A stretch of DNA of 64,000 nucleotides from Adiantum capillus-veneris (Eukaryota; Streptophyta; Polypodiopsida; Polypodiales; Pteridaceae): contig CM043952.1 of NCBI GenBank assembly GCA_014529385.2, forward strand, positions 69,075,370-69,139,369, written 5' to 3'. Below are positions 20,593-30,965 of this stretch, piece by piece. The first letter of the stretch is position 1; the number at the start of each line of letters is the position of its first letter. The notes beneath the pieces were generated by a model. It did no database searches and was not told the DNA's origin. It saw nothing but the letters and a program-made list of their open reading frames with translations. Made by a program: the position numbers and the translations under genes.

Positions 20593-20613
20593 TCCCTTAA
20601 AATCTCTGTACGA

Positions 20614-21045
20614 CTAGGAAAATACATCTCGAAATTCCTTAAGTGTTTTGATCAGTAAGTCCTCCTCTTCTCGACCTAGATCTGTGGCAATGTAAGCAGG
20701 TCGAGGATTTTCTCTTGGCTCTGCTGAGTCTATTTTCTTGGCGTTCTCTAGCCCGTCGTAGGACTCGTTTGATTTAGGCTCCCTCATTGGTTGCTGAACC
20801 ACCAATCTTCTTTCCTGAATGGTGTACTTACAATAGTGAGGAGGTACATCTATCTTTTTACTCCCATCACTAGCGTTCGTTCCATCTCTACTTTCCATTT
20901 CAGTTGTCCATACATTTTTAATTTTTTGTTTCCACTCATTGTATCTCGTTTTCCATTCAATTTTCGTCATAATTGGACTACCATAGACATTCAGTTTTTC
21001 TGTTGGAACTCTTTTTTTTGGTTTGCTGGTTTTCTTAGGTTTCAA
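20614..21045 (-). pseudogene. Element B protease-RT linker
   Basis: 143 codons, basic at the start, ending RPAYIATDLGREEEDLLIKT then EFRDVFS and a stop. In related plant gypsy elements the next residue is tryptophan, so a TGG to TAG change is likely (inference). It continues in frame into the RT ORF. Confidence 0.8.
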
Positions 21046-21309
21046 TAGTCTCGACTTAAATCCTGAGTCTTCAGCAACCTTAAGAAATCTTCCTTACACT
21101 TTATCCTTAGCACAATCAATAGCATGAATGTTCATAAGGAAATGTGTCTTACCCTCAAACTTCGGCATGGGTCTCAACCTTGTTGGTGTACTGATATGGT
21201 GTCGTTTACTCTTGTATCTTTTTTGACGTCTCTCATTTTGGTTTGGAAAATTGTAGAAGACGTCATTGTCTTGATCTTGATTGTCGTCTCCCTCTGTATT
21301 TTCTGACTT

Positions 21310-22200
21310 CTAGTCATCCGCGATATCCTTGTTTTCACTTTGATCAGAAGAATCATAAAATTCTTCTCCTTCCTGCTTGATTTCTTTAGTGGGGATGTCC
21401 ACATAGCACACTATCTTAATCTCAAGTTTCGTTTCTGTTTTATGGATCCTCGTATTCTCAGTATCTACCTCGTCCTCGTCCTCCTCCACAATTTTGCTCA
21501 ACATGTAGTATGGTATGATATCGTAGCCATTCTCATCACAAAATTTGGTGGGAGTGACTTCATTGACGCATACATCCAATGTAGCTAAAATTTGAGACCA
21601 TTCTAGGGGTTCGAGCTTCTCTTCAGGAAAAGGCTCTCGTATATAGGCATCGTCTTCCAAGACCCTCTCTAGTGTCCTTTCATCGTGGTCAAATTCACTA
21701 CATTGAGATGCCCCACACATCCATATCTCTTTTTTCTTACAAAGCCACGCTGGGACTTCTGATCCACTAATGGTGGTTGAGTCAAATTCTTCCACAGGGG
21801 TTCTCGTGACATCATAGTAGCTATGATTTTTCATGTTTACGCATGTAGTAGTTTCAGCATGTCTTAGATACAAATAATCATACCCCCAGTCCTGCACCAT
21901 TTTGAGTTGCCTCATGAACGGCCTACCAAGGATAATTTCATAGTTGTTCTTCTTGCCTAAATCTACTATGGCAAAGGTATGTTCGTACTCTATGCCACAA
22001 GAAGATACCACGATTGCCTCAAGCAATCCTATAGGCCTTTCTATGTGCCCATCCGCCAGTTGCAATTTCATTCTAGTTGTTCGTATTGCTGGTTTTCCCC
22101 ATTTTTCCCATAGCAATTTGGTCGCAATGGCAATGCCAGCTCCACTATCAAGTATTGCCTTAGTTTCTATGCCATTATACTCAACTGGTAGGGTCGTGTT
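21310..22200 (-). pseudogene. Element B canonical aspartic protease
   Basis: The frame is open from about 22200 down to 21310. AILDSGAG places the catalytic DSG at 22141-22149. It continues with KLQLADGHIERPIG, the FAIVDLG strand and EIILGRPFM, the conserved ILGRP block of retropepsins in this branch. A long acidic extension follows (EEDEDEVDTEN). Upstream the reading frame is lost near 22200-22240, where ORF homology moves to another frame. Confidence 0.85.
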
Positions 22201-22477
22201 GCCGTCTTCACCCTCACAATCTCTCCTACCTTGTTGAGTGGCACTGGTCTAGTGTTGACTTTCTTCGGTTTTGTGTCATTAAGCTCGGTTTCGAAGAACT
22301 TAAGAGGCGTCCTTATGCCAAATTTTTCAAGACATTTGTCCACTTCCGTCCACATGCTTGGCCTAATTTTAAAAATTCTGCCAATGTGATTGTACACTTG
22401 ACCGGAGTGGTCAACAAGTCTGTCGGGATTTTAGTGTCCAATTGATTTGAACCGCCTATTCTCTGAGAAGGTACTCT

Positions 22478-23728
22478 TCAAATTTCTGATCTTGCCTCAT
22501 AGTCCCCCATATATGATGGCAAAGTTCTGAGAGATTGTGGTATGCTATCTTCGGATGCAACTAAACCATTATCCCCTTGAAATGATTTAACGTCCAAATC
22601 CCATGGAGTCTTATTCAAGTTCAGCTCCAAGAAAGGCGCTGACTCGACTGTTTTTGTCTCATATTTTTCTTGAGCTTTTCGCACCATTTCCCATAGCTCT
22701 TCAAGCCAATTTTCTTTCACAATAGGCGAATATGGTGGAAAATCTTTCAGTGATTCATCAGTGCTATTAGGTACGTCTTTTGCATCCTGTACATCCGGCA
22801 AGGATTTAATGTTTTCTATCTTGTCGGGTATCCTTTGTTCGGTTTTGTGAGGTGTTTCATGGTTTGGTGGTTTGATTACTCTATCTCCCGCTTCCATAGG
22901 TGGAGGCTCCAGTAAAGCTTGTGCAGTTTCAATCAGCTGTTTGCACATCTCTAGTCTCTGTTTTTCTATCTCTAGATATGGATATGTCATCCACCTTTGC
23001 TCTAGGGTCTGTCTGTTCTTCAATCTTGCTTCATATGCTTGCAAGATTGCATCTAAGGGTTCATTGTTCTTATCTACCAATGCCGACCCTCCTGAGCTTG
23101 CACTCTTTGGTCCTTCCGTTGATTTTAGAGAGTCGGACTCTCTTTGCTGTTTAAGTTGCTCTCGAGCTATCGTTAGCTCAACTTCTACATCTTTTTGTTT
23201 TCGCTCACGTATAGCTTTCATTTTCGCTCTTCGTTCTTTCCAAGGATTATCACGACTGACACTAGACTTGTCAGTCTTGATTTCTTCTTGATTTTCATCG
23301 TTACTCTTGGGCTGATTGTCATTTTTCCTTGCTTGGGCTCTCGTCAAGACCTTAACAGGAATTGGAGTTTCGTTTTCTGACCCTCCACTGGACAGTAGCG
23401 CTCCCAGCATATTCAGGGTAGTTTTTGCTCCTTTGCTCGGGTTTTTAGGGCAATCATGGATCAAGTGAGTAATTCCACACTCCGTGCAATATGCATTGAC
23501 CTTAATGATTTCGTCATGAGGGCAATCCCTCATCCAATGGTCTCCTCCACACTTGTAGCATGGTCCTTTAGGCTGTTGAGGTGCTCCTGGAACTCCTCTT
23601 TGTTGGTCCGCAATTCTTTGCCCGCTCATGCCTCCGTTGGCTATGAACAACAGTGTTCTTTCATCCAGGCTATATCGTCCTTCTCCCGCTGCCTGTGCAA
23701 CAGTTGGTGGTCCTGTATTTCCTATCAT
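22478..23728 (-). CDS. Element B nucleocapsid and linker region of gag
   Basis: 416 codons. Two CCHC-like knuckles are present near residues 57-90: CYKCGGDHWMRDC and CTECGITHLIHDC, both C-x2-C-x3-H-x4-C, one residue shorter than the standard spacing. Then come a basic helical stretch (RRAKMKAIRERKQKDVEVEL) and a long linker with acidic patches toward the protease. It is open throughout. The homologous frame upstream includes VGIRYTPTVTESDEK, so the ATG is not the natural start. Confidence 0.82.
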   Translation of the reverse strand: MIGNTGPPTVAQAAGEGRYSLDERTLLFIANGGMSGQRIADQQRGVPGAPQQPKGPCYKCGGDHWMRDCPHDEIIKVNAYCTECGITHLIHDCPKNPSKGAKTTLNMLGALLSSGGSENETPIPVKVLTRAQARKNDNQPKSNDENQEEIKTDKSSVSRDNPWKERRAKMKAIRERKQKDVEVELTIAREQLKQQRESDSLKSTEGPKSASSGGSALVDKNNEPLDAILQAYEARLKNRQTLEQRWMTYPYLEIEKQRLEMCKQLIETAQALLEPPPMEAGDRVIKPPNHETPHKTEQRIPDKIENIKSLPDVQDAKDVPNSTDESLKDFPPYSPIVKENWLEELWEMVRKAQEKYETKTVESAPFLELNLNKTPWDLDVKSFQGDNGLVASEDSIPQSLRTLPSYMGDYEARSEI

Positions 23729-23878
23729 GCTCCATGGTTCTGGTGTAGAGGGTTCGTCCTATGGATAATAGACAGAGTTTGCCGCATATCCGTTGGGCTC
23801 GTCGGAGTATGCATGCATAGGTACCAAAGCCTTCTCGTCCGACTCAGTTACTGTGGGTGTGTATCTTATGCCGACTGG

Positions 23879-24700
23879 TCATAATCCTGGTAGGGATGGT
23901 TGTTGTCCCAACACTGGTTGTGGTCTTTCTGCACCTACAGATCCTGGTAGGTTGCCAGTCTGATATCTAGGCATCGGTTGGACTTGAGGAGATGTCGCCT
24001 GAGCTTGTGGAGCATATGGTCGTTCTCTCACATATCCCTTGTTATAATAACACTCCTTTGTTCCATGGTTTGTCCATTTTTGTTCAATCGCACACCATTT
24101 TGGTTGTTTAGCTTGTGGTTTGGAATACAAGTTAATCTTTTTAAGCACTTCCTCTACAAGCTGCTCTTTACTTACCGCTACTTTCCCCTTCAGTGTTGTC
24201 TTAGCAGACTTGCTCCCGCTTTGTTGTGAGGAAGAATCATCGTCAAGATCCTTGAACTCACCCTCTTTGTAGACCGCACAATTGTCCACAAGGTATAGCG
24301 CTTCCTTGGTCAAATCATTCAACGTAGTGCTCCTTTTCATATGTAAGTCCTTTAGAAGATCTGCATTCCTTAGTCCTTGTATAAATATAAGCATAAGTCT
24401 GGACTGAGTTGGCAGTTCTTCCACAGGACAAAACTTAACATATCTTTTTAATCGGAGGGCGGCCTTTCGCACGGACTCTCCATCTTTCTGTTTGAATTTA
24501 TGGATTTGCGAGATGGTATTATGAGCTATCCCCCTTTGTGAGAATTCCTCGATAAACTCGTCAAACACTTCCTCCATAGACTCAAAGTCTCTTCGCTCCA
24601 CCGAGTCAAACCATGTAGCCGCATCATCCTCTAAGGTTAAACCGAATCCTGCAAATTGGGTAGGAAAGTCTAGCACCTCTTCAGCTCTAATTACACGCAC
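23879..24700 (-). CDS. Element B gag capsid
   Basis: 273 codons with the retrotransposon gag fold: LTLEDDAATWFDSVE, FDEFIEEFSQRG, FKQKDGESVRKAALRLKRY and LMLIFIQGLRN. A lysine-rich stretch and a P/Q-rich tail follow (PQAQATSPQVQPMPRY). The frame upstream continues to WVNKKYTGSKDPRDHVAAF before an in-frame stop near 24760. Self-assembles into the particle shell in this family. Confidence 0.85.
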   Translation of the reverse strand: MRVIRAEEVLDFPTQFAGFGLTLEDDAATWFDSVERRDFESMEEVFDEFIEEFSQRGIAHNTISQIHKFKQKDGESVRKAALRLKRYVKFCPVEELPTQSRLMLIFIQGLRNADLLKDLHMKRSTTLNDLTKEALYLVDNCAVYKEGEFKDLDDDSSSQQSGSKSAKTTLKGKVAVSKEQLVEEVLKKINLYSKPQAKQPKWCAIEQKWTNHGTKECYYNKGYVRERPYAPQAQATSPQVQPMPRYQTGNLPGSVGAERPQPVLGQQPSLPGL

Positions 24701-25180
24701 AAAGGCTGCTACATGATCTCTTGGATCCTTGCTTCCCGTATATTTCTTGTTTACCCATTTTTACACTTGAGAAGGTCTAATTCTACGATGGTCTCCAAAT
24801 CTCATCATGGGATCTCCCTGTCCTAGTCGATATACCTCCTCTGGTCTTCTGTAGTGGCCAGGTTCTTCTCCCAATGGTGCTCCTAATCCATAATTTCTAA
24901 CAGCTCTCGGGAGAGATGGTTCATCTCTCCGAACTCGTTCTCGGGGTGTTCTTCCAAGCTCAGTTGACCCCTGAGTCTTTGGCTTACTCTCTCCTTGATA
25001 CTGTGCATAGAGTGGTGGTTCTTGTAAATCCCTTAACCCTCGTGCGGTTTGATAACCCTCTCGAGTTCGGTCTTGTTCTAATGTAGCACTCTGTCGAAGC
25101 CATGCCTGCAGTGATGGCTGAGTAGCTGGTTGGTCCTGGTAGTTGGTCGTCGGTGGTCGAGTAGAATGTGAGGTAGCATC

Positions 25181-26080
25181 TTACTCTTCTGAAAAGGGAT
25201 TAGTCGACTTGCTAGGGGAGTAGGTGGCTCTTGGTACCTCGTCGGGGCCATAGGTCGATGCTCCCGGAACTGTTGCCTTTTCAACCTCTTCTGGGAGAAT
25301 ACGTTTGTATTTTCGCCCGTATCTGTCAACAAAAACAATATCCTTCCCCATAGCAGTTTCATAAGAAAATAAGTAAAGAACCTTGTCTTTGCTTAATTCA
25401 TTTGGGTAGGGTTCCTTGCATTGAAAGTAAGAGACTATTCCTTCGCTTTCATGCTTGTAAATCCCTACATTCTCATTATAGGTTGGGACTCTGGTTGTTT
25501 TCTTATCATACATAGAAAGCGCTCTAGGTCGATCAATGTTAGGAGGCGGTTCTTGGGTTTCTGAAACCATTTTCCCTTTCGCCACGTTATCCCCATATCT
25601 GTTGTAATCCTTAGGGTTACTTACTATCAGATAGTGGTTTCCCTTTTTGTCTCTGAATCTATCTCCATCATCGTAGACTCGAATTATCTCTAGTCTCTGA
25701 GCCAGTCTTTCTTCAATACAGATACACTTGCGTCCCCGATAGTCAGAATAGACTAGGGCTCCCCTCGAGTTAGTTCCTTCCAAGAAGATTATAGTGAACT
25801 TGGTTTCGTTTAAAGGATGTAGGGAGGTGCTCCCCCCTGGCATTGGTCCTTCACCGTTGAAACCTACTTGCTGTTGACTCCCCATCATGAAGAAGGACTT
25901 TTCTGACGAAGTGTCAGTATCACTTCCCTCTTCAATGATTGGTGCCAATGGGTCTAGTCTCGTCTGAGTTACACTCTCTTCTATGGACGTGGTGCTAACT
26001 TGACTTTTGACACTTTTAGCTCCCGACTTAACAAAGGCTCTTGACCTCAAATACATAAGAATGAAAGTTTTGTTGCACAC
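25181..26080 (-). CDS. Element B ORF upstream of the gag capsid
   Basis: 299 codons, the first long ORF after the leader. It is acidic at the start (PIIEEGSDTDTSSEKS). Then comes a beta-rich region with repeated YDxxGRKxx turns (VYSDYRGRKCICIEERL, VFVDRYGRKYKRIL). No known domain is recognised. It could be a gag N-terminal extension or a separate first ORF as in Ogre elements. The region between this and the capsid (24701-25180) stays open in fragments with GYQTARGLRDLQEPPLYAQ and DPMMRFGDHRRIR, so one long protein is likely. Confidence 0.7.
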   Translation of the reverse strand: MCNKTFILMYLRSRAFVKSGAKSVKSQVSTTSIEESVTQTRLDPLAPIIEEGSDTDTSSEKSFFMMGSQQQVGFNGEGPMPGGSTSLHPLNETKFTIIFLEGTNSRGALVYSDYRGRKCICIEERLAQRLEIIRVYDDGDRFRDKKGNHYLIVSNPKDYNRYGDNVAKGKMVSETQEPPPNIDRPRALSMYDKKTTRVPTYNENVGIYKHESEGIVSYFQCKEPYPNELSKDKVLYLFSYETAMGKDIVFVDRYGRKYKRILPEEVEKATVPGASTYGPDEVPRATYSPSKSTNPFSEE

Positions 26081-26338
26081 TTAAAGCTTACCTGGTCTCC
26101 TTCTTCCTGTATAGCTTTGTGATGACCTCCTTCTGGGATCTACACAAGGAGGGTTAATCTGTTCACAAGTGTTTTCCCTGAATTACCAAAAAATCTTTCA
26201 AGTATATACAGCAACCACTTAGTCAATCTTCTGGTGGTCCAATTTCACTGATGAAATGATGGCTGGGATCTATATAGAGAGTATGTTCTAGCAGTATAGT
26301 CACAAAATGCAAAAAATGTCTAACTCACTACTTCCTTA

Positions 26339-26354
26339 GTCTATCACGATAGAC
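26339..26354. repeat. Palindrome copy 5 (GTCTATCACGATAGAC)
   Basis: One mismatch to the 16-bp palindrome. Confidence 0.85.
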
Positions 26355-26636
26355 TGACAGTTTGCTCAGCACAAGTCAGTTCAAAATTGTGACTTTACCC
26401 TTGGGTTCCAGTTACCCTCTATAGCCTATCCCTCAAGTTTTGTGAAGTTTGGACACTTGGGTTGGGTTTTGGTCCCCTTTTAGTATTTCAGTCAGAGCTT
26501 GATTCTCTATCTGACCCTCAGATTGACCTTTAGTGATCTAAATGCCTTGAATTTTGGTGTGTTTGCTATTTAGGCCCTGATAAAGCACTCCCTAGGGAAA
26601 ATTTGAAAGAAAATTTCCCCAGCAGAAAGTTCCTTG

Positions 26637-26652
26637 GTCTATCGCAATAGAC
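26637..26652. repeat. Palindrome copy 6 (GTCTATCGCAATAGAC)
   Basis: One mismatch to the 16-bp palindrome; followed by TGAGCT as in copy 3. Confidence 0.85.
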
Positions 26653-26935
26653 TGAGCTCTTTCTTCATTTTCAGCTTTTTTTCCAAAGTTTTCCCCACAG
26701 TTATTTTAGTCTCCCCTTGTGTAGTGCATTGACCAATTTTGGCACTGTTTGGATATCTGGTCAAAGACTTCTTGCCCTTGTCTCTGAATCCAGACTCCAA
26801 GCACCAGTTTTGAAGTTTTGGGGTCAAAATTGGTGTTCAAATTCACTCAATTTTTGTGAGTACCCTTGTATTGATGTGTTAAGCTTGTGGTGTAAGGGTT
26901 TTTTGCTTGTTGCTAGACAAACACCACCTTCACCA

Positions 26936-26951
26936 GTCTATCGCGATAGAC
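26936..26951. repeat. Palindrome copy 7 (perfect)
   Basis: Perfect 16-mer GTCTATCGCGATAGAC in the leader. Confidence 0.9.
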
Positions 26952-27700
26952 CAGGCAGTGAGCAATAGGGACTCAAATTTTTTGTCCGTTTTTGCATAGT
27001 CTTGTTCCCTGTGCCCATACAAGTCTATCCCCCAAGTTTTGTGAAGTTTGGACTTATTTTGACCTCAAACTCAAGCACTTCAAAAATTTCACTTTTCTCT
27101 GACAATTCACAACTCCATTCACTTGAAGTGATGCAAATTTGATGACACTGCATCTTAAACTTGTGCACATCAGTCATACCTCATGACACAGTCAGTTTAC
27201 CCTTGGCTAATGGTTATATCTCATCTTGCCCTCTTTTAGGTTCACTTAGTGTTTCCTTATGACAATCACCTGTTTCTTTTTTTTTTTTGTTGGTTTTGGT
27301 CACAGTTTTTATGTTTTCTCGAGTGTTGAATCATAAATTTCAATGTCGACTCTTTTCACCCCTTTCAAGGGTATATGAGGTGGGTTTTTCTTTCAAGGCA
27401 AGCAAACAGCCTTATTGTTTCTTCTTTTTGTTTGTTTTTTGTGGTTTTACAGTGTTTTTCTACTCTATTTCTTCACAAGTATAACAAGCACTCAAAACCA
27501 AAAACCATAACTCCTCAGTATCCTATTTAACTAAATCTAACTAGTCGCAGACCCTCGTCAAGACACTTCCTGGCTATCCACTCGACCTCAGGATACTCTA
27601 TCCTGGATCTTGTTCTAAAAGTTTAAGCTCTCTCTAGTCAAAACTAAAGTAAGCTAACCATCACACGAGTGACGTAGATCTCCCTACTTAAGGTCTTGTG

Positions 27701-27718
27701 TCCCCGACAACCGCGCCA
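27701..27718 (-). other. Primer-binding site of element B
   Basis: Minus-strand TGGCGCGGTTGTCGGGGA lies one base inside the 5' LTR. It resembles the TGGCGCCGTTGCCGGGGA site used by Athila/Tat-type elements, with two differences, so the exact primer tRNA is uncertain. Confidence 0.8.
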
Positions 27719-27719
27719 A

Positions 27720-28351
27720 TGTTTTAGGGCTTAACTACTCCCCTGTTCATACTCACGAGCACGACACAAAAAACATACTTATCATCTGATGACACGACTA
27801 ACCCGTAGGTGCACATAGGCAATCTCGTTAGCTTGTCAGGCTGAGACCAATCTACACATACGCACTTTTATGATGCATCAATAACTAACCCTAGTAGAAT
27901 GCAACCCACCCTATCCCTTAACTCTCACAACACAGTTTACACGTCCAATGAACTCAGAATCGCATCAAACTTACTAGGCACCATCCTCTCACTAGGACAT
28001 ACTTACCTATAAGTCTAATCTCACCAGATTTGAACCCTAGCTATCTCGAATGCTGTTGCGATAGACCAACAGGTCATAATCCTAAAGTGGGCGAAACTTA
28101 ACTTTATCAGTATCTATGTGTAGCTACTCTCTTTCTCATTCCATGAAGCACTTGATTATTGAAAATAGACACCGTTTGTGCTACTTACAAGCAAAACAAG
28201 CTGGAGGAAGAATCGATCGCGATCAACTCAAAACGGCGACTGCGTGGCGTGGGCACGTAGCTCTTGGACAGACTATCGCGGTGGTGTGGTCACGTCGTGA
28301 ATCCGATGAGGGAGAAGCGCGTAGCGAAGAGGATAAGACACACTCACTCTC

Positions 28352-28409
<58 letters not shown>

Positions 28410-28684
28410 ACTTGTACGACACAGGATTAATTCAAATGTTTTTTAAAAAATGGTTCTAAGGTGACTTTTATACTTTAGTCACCTTAGCTCAAAAAATGTA
28501 CATGGGGTTCTCTTGCTCATGATTACAAAAGTGGGAATAAATCTGAGTCCTGACTAACTGACTAATATTTACATAATCCAGACGAATGGATCAAACTGAT
28601 AAGACGTCTTGGACATAAAAAATGGAATTTGATATGCTTTACAAATGGGCTCATTACAACAGTTGGGCCAATGGGGCTCCAACA
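27720..28684 (-). repeat. 5' LTR of element B (965 bp)
   Basis: Collinear with 9021-10002, with TG...CA ends and the TAGAC duplication just outside. It includes a CT microsatellite at 28355-28407. Confidence 0.95.
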
Positions 28685-28871
28685 TAGACGTCATCCAAAC
28701 TTTTTGGACCTTGGCTCTTTAGAATCCATTTTTCAAGAACTTTCCAATGATAGGTCATATCATGGGGTTCTAAGCAATATTTAGAGGGGTCTACCGGGTT
28801 GCTTTCTTTTCTACAACTTTGATGATTTGGCACTCTTAGAAGGCCCAAAAATGAGTTCAAAATTTTCCTAA

Positions 28872-30285
28872 TGCAAAGAGAAAGAAATCAATGAAAGTTT
28901 AAGTTCCTCTGAAGATGTGGCTCCACGAAGACGACGGTGTTGACGATCGTCCACTCCTCCCAAGAGGAAAAAATCAACACATAGTCCTTCCCCTCGTCAT
29001 TACGAAAGGGAAGAGAGGAAAAAAAGGAAGAAAAGGGCTAGAAAGAGGTCACCCTCTTCTCCTTCTTCTTCACCTTTTTCCTCTTTCGACGAAAGCTATG
29101 GCTATTCTCCTAGAGAATACAAGAGGGGAGGACATCGCAAATCATTCCCTGCATGGCGACGGCACAAAATCTAAAGAAGTTCAAGGAGGGAGGAAAGAGT
29201 ATCTCTTTTCTCACCTATGATGGCACCTTTGGTGCTACCGACAAAGTGTTGGACTTCATCCAGCAATTTGATGCGGCGTTTGGAGATGAGGGCTTCATAG
29301 AGTCCTCCAAGCTATGCCATGTAGCTATGCATTTTCAAAACTCAGCTCTTCAATGGTGGGCTAGCCTTTGTGGCAATGATGAAGCCCCAAAGACATGGAA
29401 AACTCTAGGAGTTGCCATCATCAAGTAGTTCCTTGCAAGCGATGCAAAGGACAAAGTGCTTACCGAATGGCGCAGCTTGAAGCTTCTCTCTCATGAGTCT
29501 ATCCACAAGTATGTAGACAAGTTTTGCAATTTACATCTCAAGGCTACTGTCTTTCAAAAGATAGACTTTTCTGAGCAAAGGAAGCAATTTTGTGCGGGAT
29601 TACCTGAAAAAGATGGCCGAATACATCAATTTTCAACAACCTGGTTCTATCAGTGAAGTAATTCATCACACTATGGTTGCTTCACGCATCAATTTCCATC
29701 AAGGGGCTAGACGGAATGTGAAGCCCATGGAAAACAAAGACAAAAATAATGCAAAGGGTAAAACCAATGCTCAAAATTCTTCCCAAGGCACTTCCAACAA
29801 CAACAACAACAATCTGTCCAAGGAGAAGGGAGTTTACAAAGGCAAAAACAAACTCTCTCCTGAAGAGCTTAAAGCTTTTTTCAAGGACCATAAGTGTTTC
29901 AAGTGTGGGGAGCAATGACATGGCTATCGTTCTTGCCCAAAAAAGAATTCTCGTAGTGAGACTCCTAGGGCTTCCACCATCGAAGCTCCAAAAGAGGATG
30001 CTCATTGCAAAGCATCATCACTTTTCTATGCTTGGGGAAAGGTAAGAGAGCATGATGCCTTCATATTGTTTGACCTTGGCTCTACTCACAACTTCATATC
30101 CACGAAGTTGGCCACCAAGTTGGGCATTCAAGCTTTCCAGATGTGAGATATGGTAATGGCTGACACAGATTTCAAGAGATAGCATGCCTCCGTTACTCCC
30201 TTGATTGGGAAATTGAGGCTTCATGTCCAAAGCTATGTCGATTAAGAAGGCTTTTTCATCTCTCCTCTCCAACATGAGGATGCTA
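28872..30285 (+). pseudogene. A1 gag (capsid, zinc knuckle) and start of protease
   Basis: This resumes the gag split by T2. An S/R/K-rich segment (RKRSPSSPSSSP) precedes the capsid (GKSISFLTYDGTFGATDKVL, LQWWASLCGN, ESIHKYVDKF), a knuckle CFKCGEQ-stop-HGYRSCP, and the protease start ILFDLGSTHNFIS. In-frame stops occur near 29428, 29917 and 30145, and there are frame changes. The active-site DSG of retropepsins reads D-L-G here and D-P-G in A2 and A3. Confidence 0.85.
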
Positions 30286-30293
30286 TCCTAGGG

Positions 30294-30957
30294 CCCGGGG
30301 GATTCACTCTATATACAAAATGGAACGCCACCTACGAGTAGACAACTTTGATAAAACCCCTATATATGACTCATATTAGGGAATATGACCCCCCTTTCTA
30401 CGCTTATACGAGAATCGGTGAAGAAAACTATCATAGCCCTATCTTACATATAAAATTTAGGACTCACATACTAAGGAACCACTTTTGTCGATGACTAGAT
30501 GTGTAGCATAGTGACTGGCAACATACTAACTAGATGTACCATCAATGTGTCTTACTTTGAATTTCAAATTATGTGCCCAATCAACCTGCACTCTGTCTAC
30601 TTGTCCAATTTTGACCCATCCAAAGCTGGTATAAATAAACCCTTGACCTGCTCCAAATGAGCCCTTATCTATGACCGGCTTGATGCAAAATTTAATGTGC
30701 GACCTGATAAAAAACTTTGCCATAATTCATCCAAGTTCTAGTGTACACCGGGACCAATCGTTATAAGTAATCAATGTGGGTCAGCAGTCCCCCCCCCCCC
30801 CCCCTTTTACGTATGATACCCCCCTCCCTTATTTTTAAGCTTGGGAGCTAAATTATTGGGGGCTTTCCCCTAACTTATACGCTTATGTAGCTTGTTTAAA
30901 AAAAACCCTCCCTGCACTTACATGGTGCGGTAAGTTTTCCATGGTGAATCCCCCGGG
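30294..30957. mobile_element. T1a: non-autonomous TIR element (664 bp)
   Basis: The termini are perfect 14-bp inverted repeats (CCCGGGGGATTCAC). Flanks are an 8-bp duplication TCCTAGGG (30286-30293 and 30958-30965). The family empty site (cctaggg or cctggggg followed by the accatggt block) is seen in A3 at 58090 and A2 near 42180. It has no ORF. A 16-base C run sits at 30789-30804. The second copy T1b is at 44363-45043. Mutator-like or hAT-like is likely from duplication length. Confidence 0.88.
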
Positions 30958-30965
30958 TCCTAGGG

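Larger units (their letters stand above)
26081..27700 (-). other. Element B leader with palindrome copies
   Basis: Long untranslated leader between primer site and first ORF. Palindrome copies lie at 26339-26354 (one mismatch), 26637-26652 (one mismatch) and 26936-26951 (perfect). A phrase ccaagttttgtgaagtttgga recurs at about 26430 and 27030. Two 20-base T-rich tracts are near 27278 and 27420. Confidence 0.7.
9021..28684 (-). mobile_element. Complete large Ty3/gypsy element B (19.66 kb)
   Basis: Both LTRs, an internal primer site and a polypurine tract are in place, and the element is flanked by the perfect 5-bp duplication TAGAC (9016-9020 and 28685-28689). Coding runs right to left: gag region, DSG protease, RT, RNase H, two zinc modules, integrase, a second DTG protease-like ORF, then a large coiled-coil ORF region. 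RT-linker wording (AYIATDLGREEEDLL, EFRDVFS) and the TGGCGC primer site fit the non-chromovirus Athila/Tat branch (inference). LTRs look about 96% identical by eye. All long ORFs carry stops or frameshifts. Confidence 0.93.
8747..28871. mobile_element. T2: non-autonomous TIR element of about 456 bp, split by element B
   Basis: The left part is 8747-9020 and the right part 28690-28871. The ends form an inverted repeat: TTAGGAAAAGTTTGGACT on the left, and on the right strand TTAGGAAAATTTTGAACT, followed by a shared GGGCCTT block. The uninterrupted gag of A3 at 56665-56690 shows the empty site. The target duplication is unclear (CA, or TCCA/TGCA). There is no coding capacity. An internal stretch (ggtaattttttt to gatatat) resembles MITE T3 at 33732-34019, so the two may be related. 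The element superfamily is not certain. Confidence 0.72.

Noticed and set aside
9021-28684. Element B as an Ogre
   Set aside because: LTRs under 1 kb, a protease-like ORF after the integrase and 3' coiled-coil ORFs do not fit typical Ogre layout, though the primer site is similar.
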